Positions 1 through 5,736 of a stretch of 5,736 nucleotides of DNA are shown here, piece by piece. Position numbers and translations under genes: made by a program. The DNA is from Ignavibacteriota bacterium. GTDB lineage: Bacteria; Bacteroidota; UBA10030; JAHEZR01. The notes beneath the pieces were generated by a model, which saw nothing but the letters and a program-made list of their open reading frames with translations, made no database searches and was not told the origin of the DNA. The stretch spans positions 1 through 5,736 of the forward strand of contig JAHEZR010000061.1 of the NCBI GenBank assembly GCA_023251005.1. The letters are read 5' to 3'. The stretch's first letter is position 1; each line of letters begins with the position of its first letter.

Positions 1-1310
1 AGTATGATGAGATGGGCTACCCGTTTGCGAAAGTTGAAATCGATTCAGTCTCGACTTACAAAAACGATGGACAACGCAAATTGGCTGTTACACTGAAGAT
101 CGAGGAAGGCGCATACACTCGAATCGAGGAAGTGAGAGTCGAGGGGAACAAAGATACAAAAGACGATGTGATACTACGGGAGCTCCGGATTAGGCCGGGC
201 GCGGTCTATAATGGCGCAAAATTGAGAGTAATAAAACAGAAGCTTGATCGATTAAATTTGTTCTCATCAGTGAGCGAGCCTGAACTCTTTATCGGACCAA
301 AAGGGGGAGGTCTTCTCATCAAGGTGCAGGAGGGGAACACGAACAGCTTCGATGGGATCGTGGGATACGTACCAAAAGTGACGACAAATCCATCCGGCTA
401 TTTCACGGGTTTCGTGAGTGTGTCCATGAGGAACCTCTTCGGAACAGGTCGTCGCCTCGCCGTTCGGTGGCAGCGAGAGGATCAGGAGACACAGGAGGTA
501 GAATTACACTACCTTGAACCCTGGGTCATGAACCTCCCCGTCAATGCGGGCATTGGATTTCTTCAGCGCGAGCAGGATTCTTCCTACATTAGAAGAACGT
601 TTGACTTTAGAGCAGATATTTTAGTTACGGAGGAATTATCGATTGGTATTCTGTTGGGTCAAGAAAGAATTATACCCTCGTCAACGATGGCTGTTCCTGC
701 CGTATCTGAGAGCAGGACAACAACCTTCGGTGGCGAGGTTCGGTACGATACGCGCGACGACGCTTATAGTCCAAGAAGCGGCATTTATTATCGAAGCGAT
801 TATCGAGTGGGGAGGAAAGCATTTTCGGCCGCTTCACTTCCTTCCCTCGCTCGTCCGGACGAAAGCTTCGTAGTAAAGAGGTTTGGTGTTGACCTTGAGT
901 TCTATTTCCAGCCCTTCTCGCGTCAAGTGGTTGGGACTGGTCTTCATGCAAAAGATCTCCGGAGCGATCAGATAGAAGACGGCGACCTATTCAGATTCGG
1001 CGGGACAAACACGCTGAGGGGATATCGCGAGAATCAATTTCTTGGCTCAAGCATCGTTTGGTCGAATCTCGAGTATCGCTTTCTCATGGCAAGGCGCTCC
1101 TATCTCTATGGCTTCATGGATACCGGCTATTACTTCCGTCCGGCTGATGATCGGCGGCATATTGCATCTTCTGAAGCTCTCAAAGTGGGGTATGGAATTG
1201 GTTTCCGGGTCGACACTTCACTTGGTCTACTCGGGGTCAGTTACGCTCTCGGACGAGGTGATACGTTCAGTACCGGCAAAATCCATTTTGGTATCATTAA
1301 TCAATTCTGA
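1..1310 (+). CDS. BamA/TamA-family outer-membrane assembly protein (5'-truncated)
   Basis: This is an outer-membrane beta-barrel protein of the Omp85 superfamily, which inserts or assembles other outer-membrane proteins. The frame is already open at base 3 and reads YDE before the Met codon at 12, so that Met is internal and the true start lies upstream. Numbering from that Met, residues 1-33 are the end of one POTRA repeat (GYPFAKVEI). Residues about 35-108 form a complete POTRA with the typical VRVEGN strand and a DRLNLFSSV helix-strand segment. The barrel runs from about 110 to 432. It contains the YDTRDD and YSPRSG motifs typical of this barrel and an RGY triplet at 336-338, matching the loop-6 RGF/RGY motif. 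The protein ends in NQF, and a terminal aromatic residue fits a beta-signal. The barrel of about 320 residues is close to TamA in size. BamA and TamA cannot be separated without the missing N-terminus. rnhB follows after 12 bases. Confidence 0.9.
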   Translation, partial: YDEMGYPFAKVEIDSVSTYKNDGQRKLAVTLKIEEGAYTRIEEVRVEGNKDTKDDVILRELRIRPGAVYNGAKLRVIKQKLDRLNLFSSVSEPELFIGPKGGGLLIKVQEGNTNSFDGIVGYVPKVTTNPSGYFTGFVSVSMRNLFGTGRRLAVRWQREDQETQEVELHYLEPWVMNLPVNAGIGFLQREQDSSYIRRTFDFRADILVTEELSIGILLGQERIIPSSTMAVPAVSESRTTTFGGEVRYDTRDDAYSPRSGIYYRSDYRVGRKAFSAASLPSLARPDESFVVKRFGVDLEFYFQPFSRQVVGTGLHAKDLRSDQIEDGDLFRFGGTNTLRGYRENQFLGSSIVWSNLEYRFLMARRSYLYGFMDTGYYFRPADDRRHIASSEALKVGYGIGFRVDTSLGLLGVSYALGRGDTFSTGKIHFGIINQF

Positions 1311-1322
1311 AGTTACCTCCTA

Positions 1323-1988
1323 ATGGTACGTCACCACAGCGAGCGCGTTCGGCTCTCCAAACTCCTTACTCGAGAACGTCGACTTTGGAAGAGAGGAGTT
1401 CGGTACGTTGCCGGAGTTGATGAAGCCGGTCGCGGACCTCTGGCCGGGCCTGTTGTTGCAGCAGCAGTGGTTTTTCCGAAAGGTGTCTGGATTCCGGGTG
1501 TTGATGACTCGAAAAAGCTATCGCGGGCAAAGAGGGAATCGCTGTTTCTTGAAATTCAAAAGAACGCGATCAGTGTTGGCATCGGTGTCGTCAGCCATCA
1601 ACGGATTGATGTTGTAAATATTCGTCAGGCGTCACTCGTCGCAATGGAGCAAGCGATCTCTCGATTGAACCCGAAGCCTGAATATCTTCTTATTGACGGA
1701 AACTATTTTCGAGATGGGAAGGTGCCTTATAGGACAATTGTGGGTGGGGACGCAAAATCTTTCTCCATTGCCTCCGCTTCGATCGTTGCGAAAGTGACTC
1801 GCGACCGACTCATGGAGCAGCTTCATCTTTGTTTTCCACTTTATGGTTTCGATCGCCATAAAGGCTACGCTACAAAGGCGCATCTTCAAGCTATCGAAAA
1901 ATATGGTCTCAGCAATGTCCATCGACGGTCATTTCACGTGAGGGCATTATTCAATGAAGAATCGCCACTCGTTCGGCAGGAGAGGTGA
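1323..1988 (+). CDS. rnhB: Ribonuclease HII
   Basis: RNase HII cleaves the RNA strand of RNA-DNA hybrids and nicks 5' of single ribonucleotides left in DNA, starting ribonucleotide excision repair in the cytoplasm. The 221-residue protein is of normal family length. The signature GVDEAGRGPLAGPVVAAAV lies at residues 31-49, giving the catalytic pair D33-E34 and the GRG minor-groove reader at 36-38. The other expected acidic ligands are D125 in LLIDGN and D143 in VGGDAKS. ASIVAKVTRD (152-161) and YGFDRHKGYAT (174-184, with the conserved Tyr at 182) complete the family pattern, so the enzyme looks intact. ATG at 1323 is the only possible start: a stop in the same frame ends the upstream gene at 1308-1310, and no ATG, GTG or TTG occurs in frame before the DEAGRG motif. 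There is no good ribosome binding site; an anti-Shine-Dalgarno-like ACCTCCT precedes the start. The last 11-12 codons overlap the next gene. Confidence 0.97.
   Translation: MVRHHSERVRLSKLLTRERRLWKRGVRYVAGVDEAGRGPLAGPVVAAAVVFPKGVWIPGVDDSKKLSRAKRESLFLEIQKNAISVGIGVVSHQRIDVVNIRQASLVAMEQAISRLNPKPEYLLIDGNYFRDGKVPYRTIVGGDAKSFSIASASIVAKVTRDRLMEQLHLCFPLYGFDRHKGYATKAHLQAIEKYGLSNVHRRSFHVRALFNEESPLVRQER
1938..1944 (+). promoter_or_regulatory. Ribosome binding site of the yraN-type gene, inside rnhB
   Basis: GTGAGGG ends 9 bases before the ATG at 1954 and contains a GAGG core. It lies within the rnhB coding sequence and supports the overlapping start of the downstream gene. Confidence 0.55.
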
Positions 1989-2307
1989 GTCTCTTGCAAT
2001 TGGGTTTCTCAAGAAACAAGGGTACACGATTCTCGAAACGAACTTCCGATTTGAGAGAGCCGAGATTGATCTTATTGCGAAGGACAGGGGGGTGCTGGTT
2101 TTTGTTGAGGTGAAGACTCGCCGGAAAAACACCTTGGGCGAGCCTGAGGATGCTGTGACCGGGAGGAAGCTAGATCAAATACGGAAGGCGGCTCAGGGTT
2201 ACCTCTACAAACGTGACCTCGCCGATGCCGAATGCCGCTTTGACGTTGTGTCCATAAAGCAATCTGGTGACGAGACAGAAATATCACACATAAGGGACGC
2301 ATTCTAA
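1954..2307 (+). CDS. yraN: YraN / UPF0102 family endonuclease-fold protein
   Basis: This 117-residue protein matches the UPF0102 (YraN) family, small cytoplasmic proteins with a PD-(D/E)XK nuclease-like fold and no well-defined cellular role. The family pattern is complete. GRRGESLAIGFLKKQGY is at 8-24 with conserved E12, TNFRFERAEIDLIA at 29-42 with E37 and D39, and LVFVEVKTR at 48-56 with E52 and K54. E37/D39 and E52-x-K54 are the expected metal-binding and catalytic-type residues. A K-rich helix and the AAQGYLY segment (79-85) follow. The start at 1954 overlaps the end of rnhB by 35 bases in the +1 frame; a later start would lose the conserved G-x-x-G-E segment, and a GAGGG ribosome site precedes 1954. 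yraN genes are often found next to rnhB, and the overlap suggests translational coupling. A role in DNA processing or repair is an inference from fold and neighbour. Confidence 0.93.
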   Translation: MKNRHSFGRRGESLAIGFLKKQGYTILETNFRFERAEIDLIAKDRGVLVFVEVKTRRKNTLGEPEDAVTGRKLDQIRKAAQGYLYKRDLADAECRFDVVSIKQSGDETEISHIRDAF

Positions 2308-2337
2308 GTCACTCGGTTACATCAGAAATTTCCAACC

Positions 2338-2345
2338 AGGGAAAG
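2338..2345 (+). promoter_or_regulatory. Ribosome binding site deciding the cstA start
   Basis: AGGGAAAG precedes the transporter gene. It leaves 8 bases between AGGGA and the ATG at 2351, but only 2 bases before the in-frame GTG at 2345. This favours ATG 2351 over the longer GTG reading, which would add only Met-Gln. Confidence 0.6.
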
Positions 2346-2350
2346 TGCAA

Positions 2351-4105
2351 ATGAATATTGCTCTTGTAATGATTGCCTCGCTCGGGATACTAATCGTCGG
2401 TTACACTTTTTATGGTCGATTCATCGCCAGTCGTATTGGTGTCGATCCAGACATTACAACTCCGGCGGTAAAGATCAACGACGGTGTTGATTATGTTCCG
2501 ACAAAACCGATTATTCTTTTCGGTCACCATTTTGCGGCGATTGCAGCCGCAGGGCCAATCGTAGGGCCAACGCTGGCGGTGTTGTTCGGCTTCCTCCCCG
2601 CGTGGTTGTGGATCATGCTGGGGGTTGTGTTCATCGGTGCCGTCCACGACTTTTCAGCGTTGTTTGTTGCAGTCCGAGAAGGAGGTAAATCCATCGCCGA
2701 GGTTGCACGTCGCACTCTGGGTAAGCCGGGGTTCGTCTTCTATATCTGCTTCGCGATTCTGCTTTGCCTTTTAATCCTAGCAGCGTTTCTCCAGCTGACA
2801 GCCATCGCCCTGACCTCTACTCTTCCGCCCGATGACGTAAACCTCACTGCAGCATCTGAGACTCCCGTTCAAATGATTGAGAAGAGTGGAATACTCCACG
2901 TTCAGATCGGTGGAGTCGCATCGGCGTCGGTGATCCTCATGACGTTCCTTGCTCCGCTAATTGGTTTCATGATTTACAAGAAACATATGAACATTGTCTT
3001 CGTAAGCGTCTTCGCATTTGTTACAGCCTTTGGTTCGGTCATTCTGGGATTCTTCTATCCCGTCACTCTTAATCCGACGACATGGATGATAATCATCTCG
3101 ATCTATGTATTTTTCGCTTCGTGGATTCCGGTGTGGATCATTCTGCAGCCGCGCGATTTCGTGAACGCACAGGTGCTCTATCTCGGCTTGGCTTCCATGG
3201 TTGTGGGAATCATCGGCGCAGGTATTGGGGGAGCAGTCATTAAAGCACCCGCAGTGAACTTAAGTGAAGCAATGAGTGCACCCAACCTCGGTCTCTTGTG
3301 GCCTTTTCTCTTCGTCACCATCGCATGCGGCGCTGCGTCCGGCGCGCACGGACTTGTGTGTGGCGGAACTTCCTGCAAGCAACTCTCAAGTGAAAAACAC
3401 GCTCGCATCATCGGATATGGAGGCATGTTGCTAGAAGGTTTGCTTGCTGTTTGCGTGACACTTATCGTTACAGGAGGGCTCGATTTCGACAAGTATAAGA
3501 GCCTTGTCTATCCATCTGGGGGTGGCAGTAACGCGCCACTGGCTTTTGCTTTAGGCCTCGGAAATATTCTTCGTGCTGGTGTCGGACTACCAACTGTTTA
3601 CGGGACGATTTGGGGGATACTCCTCCTCGAAGGATTTCTCATCACAACGATTGATGCGATTGTTCGCCTCACACGTTACCTCTTCGAAGAGCTCTGGTTA
3701 ACCATTCTCGCGAATCCACCAGGCATTCTCCGGAGTCGCATCTTCAACAGTGCTCTCGTTATTGCTGGGATGTCCCTCTTGACTTACACGAACGCCTATC
3801 TAAAAATCTGGCCGATCTTTGGTTCAGCTAATCAGCTTCTCGCTGCGCTAACTCTCATCGCCGTGACTGCCTGGCTCGTACAGAAGTCAAAGAAGGCTTG
3901 GTTCTCAGCAATCCCTGCGGCATTTATGGTGCTCACAACAATCACATCGCTTGTGATTCTGCTCGGACGCTATATTAATTTTGGTAACTGGACGCTCGCG
4001 ATCACGGACTTAATGTTACTTGTCCTGGCAGTGGGAGTTGTGAGTTTAACCATCCGTTATTTCTACAACCTCCGCATGAGACTCGCTACCGAGGCGGCAA
4101 AATAG
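2351..4105 (+). CDS. cstA: CstA-family carbon starvation / pyruvate-peptide transporter
   Basis: This 584-residue polytopic inner-membrane protein belongs to the CstA/BtsT family. Its Escherichia coli members take up peptides (CstA) or pyruvate (BtsT, proton-coupled) on nutrient limitation. Family segments appear in order: GHHFAAIAAAGPIVGP at 58-73, GAVHDF at 96-101, QPRDFVN at 266-272, CGAASGAHGLVCGGTSCKQL at 326-345, IGYGGMLLEG at 354-363, YGTIWGILLLEGF at 417-429 and WPIFGSANQLLAA at 487-499. Hydrophobic segments span most of the chain from residue 3 to 570, which I would expect to form over a dozen helices. It is shorter than the roughly 700-residue E. coli proteins, a size common outside enterobacteria. 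The start is set by the ribosome site at 2338. Tandem TAG-TAA stops end the gene. It lies 43 bases after yraN with no visible terminator between, so read-through is possible. The family call is firm; the substrate is not shown by sequence. The 326-345 segment looks atypical (see findings). Confidence 0.93.
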   Translation: MNIALVMIASLGILIVGYTFYGRFIASRIGVDPDITTPAVKINDGVDYVPTKPIILFGHHFAAIAAAGPIVGPTLAVLFGFLPAWLWIMLGVVFIGAVHDFSALFVAVREGGKSIAEVARRTLGKPGFVFYICFAILLCLLILAAFLQLTAIALTSTLPPDDVNLTAASETPVQMIEKSGILHVQIGGVASASVILMTFLAPLIGFMIYKKHMNIVFVSVFAFVTAFGSVILGFFYPVTLNPTTWMIIISIYVFFASWIPVWIILQPRDFVNAQVLYLGLASMVVGIIGAGIGGAVIKAPAVNLSEAMSAPNLGLLWPFLFVTIACGAASGAHGLVCGGTSCKQLSSEKHARIIGYGGMLLEGLLAVCVTLIVTGGLDFDKYKSLVYPSGGGSNAPLAFALGLGNILRAGVGLPTVYGTIWGILLLEGFLITTIDAIVRLTRYLFEELWLTILANPPGILRSRIFNSALVIAGMSLLTYTNAYLKIWPIFGSANQLLAALTLIAVTAWLVQKSKKAWFSAIPAAFMVLTTITSLVILLGRYINFGNWTLAITDLMLLVLAVGVVSLTIRYFYNLRMRLATEAAK

Positions 4106-4239
4106 TAAACAGTTTCTCGAATATCTTTTCCCCTCCGAGATTTTACCTCATTCACATGGCTACGACACCTTCATCCTTTCCACTCCACAGTGGATAAGCG
4201 GTTGTCCCTCCCCACCTCAAGCCATTCTTCAAAAATCGC

Positions 4240-4268
4240 TTGCATCTCATTGAATTTGTGAGTATGCT
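4240..4268 (+). promoter_or_regulatory. Weak candidate promoter for the kinase gene
   Basis: TTGCAT at 4240-4245 and TATGCT at 4263-4268 are separated by 17 bases, the ideal sigma-70 spacing. They match the consensus hexamers at only 3/6 and 4/6. Transcription would begin about 65-70 bases upstream of the kinase ATG. Bacteroidota-type organisms use a different promoter consensus, so this is tentative. Confidence 0.22.
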
Positions 4269-4330
4269 TCGAACGCTTTCTGGTCCAGGTCTAACGTATC
4301 GGATGTTGAATTAATTCTAAACTACTCATC

Positions 4331-4337
4331 GGAAGGA
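4331..4337 (+). promoter_or_regulatory. Ribosome binding site of the kinase gene
   Basis: GGAAGGA lies 6 bases before the ATG at 4344. It is the strongest purine-rich site in the window and supports that start. Confidence 0.65.
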
Positions 4338-4343
4338 TCCACG

Positions 4344-5736
4344 ATGCGGCTTTGGCCGAGGCGTAAGAAGGATAAGTTTGGTTCTGAGTTCTTGAAAAAA
4401 GAAAGTCAGCTTGTCCAGATCCTTGAGGGAATCTCAGGCGGTTTCTTTTCGCTCGACAAAGAGTACCGATTTACCTATTGGAATCGTGCGGCCGAGTCAG
4501 GAACTGGCTTGAAGCGGGAGGAGGTGCTAGGGAAGAATGTGTTCGAGGTTTTTCCAAATGCGAAGGGTGCGGAACTCGGTGAAAAGTATAAGGCGGCAAT
4601 GGAAACGAAAACGTATCAGAGTTTTGAGACGGCGTACAAGGATGACCGTTTCGAAGCGTGGTACGACGTGCGGATTTATCCGACGGAAAGTGGGATCTCC
4701 GTTCTCTTCCAAGACATTACCGAACAGAAGCGTCAAAGGCGGCAGCGGGAAGCGCTCCTCGAGGTTTCTCGAGTCATTAATTCAGCCCAGCAAATCGATG
4801 AGCTGTGCCTGAAGGCTGCAGGGAAGATAGCCGAGTTTCTCGGCATTCCTGCGAGATTAGTCTCTATCTACCAATTCGACGCGCGGTCCGAGTCGTTACA
4901 TCTTATGGCCCCATCCTTCACTGAGGTCCCGGAGATCACGACTGAGATTGCACACAGAATCGTTCGAGAAGGGGATCCAAATCCCGCTGTTCAATGTGTT
5001 CTGTCTAGAAAGGGTGTCGTGAGCGCTGAAGTTGCCACGGCTTCCCTCGCACGCTACTTTGAGGGAGAAATCAGAAATTGTAAACTGAAGACACTCATCT
5101 GTCTGCCTTTGCTTGTCCAGAACGATCTCCAGGGAGTGCTCGAAGTTCTCTCGGCCAAAGAAGAGAAGTATATCGGGGATGAGCTCTCCATGCTCACAGT
5201 GATTGCGAATGAGCTTTCAGCCGGCATGAGCCGCAGGCGCCTGATCGATGAACTCGCCTTGAAGAACGTTGAGCTGGAAACCGAGCAGAGGAAGACCGAA
5301 GAAGCGAATGAGACATTGAAGAAATTTCTTGCCACCTTCAGCCACGAGCTCCGTGCCCCGCTCAATTCAATCGTCGGGTTCTCAGAGCTTCTTGCAAGTG
5401 GTTTAGCAAATTTGCCTTCTGAATCTGTCCAGGAGTTCATGAAGAACATCAATGTCAGCGGCAAGCACCTGAAGGAGCTCGTGGATGATATCTTGGATCT
5501 TTCAAAGATAGAAGCGGGAAAGCTAGATCTCCACATCGATACTTACGCCGTGTCAGACTTTGTTCAAAGTATTCAACGAGTACTGCAGGCAGCGATTCAG
5601 CAAAAGAAAATTAAGCTCGGATTCGACATTTCGGACGAGGTTGATCAACTCGTAGTCGACCAAACTCGCTTTAAGCAAATTCTTCTCAACCTCGTTGTGA
5701 ATGCGATCAAGTATAGTGATCCCGAAGGACGAGTCG
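4344..5736 (+). CDS. Soluble PAS-GAF sensor histidine kinase (3'-truncated)
   Basis: The frame stays open from ATG 4344 to the window end, 464 complete codons, so the C-terminus is missing. A basic N-terminus (MRLWPRRKKDK) precedes a PAS domain at about 22-127 (YRFTYWNRAAE at 41-51, closing with LFQDITEQKR at 121-130). A GAF-type domain follows at about 135-295, ending with ICLPLL and LQGVLEVLS strands. A charged, probably coiled-coil linker spans about 296-327. The HisKA domain has the H-box FSHELRAPLNSIVGFSELL (332-350) with phospho-acceptor H334, and DDILDLSKIEAGKLDL at 381-396. The ATPase domain has begun, with the N-box QILLNLVVNAIKYS at 445-458 and Mg-binding N453; the G boxes lie beyond the window. 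No transmembrane segment or signal peptide is seen, so it should be cytoplasmic. It would autophosphorylate H334 and pass phosphate to a response regulator not found here; a fused C-terminal receiver cannot be excluded. The ligand is unknown. The start is supported by GGAAGGA at 4331. Confidence 0.93.
   Translation, partial: MRLWPRRKKDKFGSEFLKKESQLVQILEGISGGFFSLDKEYRFTYWNRAAESGTGLKREEVLGKNVFEVFPNAKGAELGEKYKAAMETKTYQSFETAYKDDRFEAWYDVRIYPTESGISVLFQDITEQKRQRRQREALLEVSRVINSAQQIDELCLKAAGKIAEFLGIPARLVSIYQFDARSESLHLMAPSFTEVPEITTEIAHRIVREGDPNPAVQCVLSRKGVVSAEVATASLARYFEGEIRNCKLKTLICLPLLVQNDLQGVLEVLSAKEEKYIGDELSMLTVIANELSAGMSRRRLIDELALKNVELETEQRKTEEANETLKKFLATFSHELRAPLNSIVGFSELLASGLANLPSESVQEFMKNINVSGKHLKELVDDILDLSKIEAGKLDLHIDTYAVSDFVQSIQRVLQAAIQQKKIKLGFDISDEVDQLVVDQTRFKQILLNLVVNAIKYSDPEGRV

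Larger units (their letters stand above)
4106..4343. other. Intergenic region between cstA and the kinase gene
   Basis: I see no coding frame with a plausible start, ribosome site or family motif here. The region is pyrimidine-rich on the + strand, with several CCTCC/CCCCTCC-type tracts. Small inverted repeats include CCAC (4180-4183) facing GTGG (4190-4193), and GGATAA (4192-4197) facing TTGTCC (4202-4207) across a GCGG loop. These two helices share bases, so they would compete. A 10-base perfect palindrome GAATTAATTC lies at 4308-4317. No strong intrinsic terminator for the transporter gene is visible; the best candidate is a 5-bp TCTCG/CGAGA stem (4115-4119 with 4136-4140), with a 16-base loop and only four T's after it. 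The region most likely holds the end of the cstA transcript and the kinase promoter. Confidence 0.6.

Noticed and set aside
12..14. ATG at 12 as the start of the barrel protein
   Set aside because: The frame is open upstream to the window edge, and GYPFA is the inside of a POTRA repeat, so the gene begins before the window.
670..951. Minus-strand frame inside the barrel gene
   Set aside because: It is antisense to the barrel-coding region, with no family resemblance and no convincing ribosome site.
2345..2347. GTG at 2345 as the cstA start
   Set aside because: It overlaps the purine-rich ribosome site, leaving only 2 bases of spacing; ATG 2351 has a normal 8-base spacing.
3178..3492. 104-codon minus-strand open frame inside the transporter gene
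   Set aside because: It is antisense to conserved CstA membrane segments and has a low-complexity Pro/Ala/Met-rich product, so it is a shadow frame.
4115..4144. Intrinsic terminator after cstA (TCTCG/CGAGA stem then TTTT)
   Set aside because: The stem is only 5 bp with a 16-base loop and four T's, too weak to call as a terminator.
4537..4812. 91-codon plus-strand frame inside the kinase gene
   Set aside because: It runs in another frame of the PAS coding region, has an Arg/Lys-rich product without motifs, and the kinase frame carries the recognisable domains.
5054..5536. 160-codon minus-strand open frame
   Set aside because: It lies antisense to the GAF and HisKA coding region, which has clear family motifs on the + strand; its serine-rich product resembles no family.

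Overview
The window reads as chromosomal DNA from a Gram-negative bacterium of roughly balanced base composition. The first gene encodes a POTRA/beta-barrel outer-membrane assembly protein, so the cell has an outer membrane. I lean towards the Bacteroidota/Chlorobiota/Ignavibacteria neighbourhood from the overall feel of the proteins and mixed Shine-Dalgarno usage, but nothing here fixes the taxon. No mobile element, CRISPR array, tRNA or rRNA is visible.

All five genes lie on the + strand. Positions 1-2307 form a tight cluster: the 3' part of a BamA/TamA-family gene, then rnhB (RNase HII) after a 12-base gap, then a yraN/UPF0102 gene overlapping rnhB by 35 bases. These spacings suggest one transcript. 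A CstA-family transporter (2351-4105) follows after 43 bases and could be read through from the cluster or have its own promoter. A 238-base non-coding stretch (4106-4343) holds short inverted repeats and a weak promoter-like pair. From 4344 to the window end an open frame with no stop encodes a soluble PAS-GAF sensor histidine kinase, cut off within its ATPase domain.

Functionally the window mixes housekeeping and nutrient response. The first gene inserts or assembles outer-membrane proteins. RnhB removes ribonucleotides from DNA, and YraN is a nuclease-fold protein often found beside rnhB. The CstA protein is probably an inner-membrane carrier for pyruvate or peptides. The kinase may be unrelated, or may sense a signal linked to the transporter; no response regulator is visible in the window.

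I found no convincing undescribed system. The points most worth a second look are the anti-Shine-Dalgarno-like sequence before the only possible rnhB start, the conserved rnhB/yraN coding overlap, an unusual cysteine-bearing version of a CstA signature segment, and the transporter-kinase neighbourhood.
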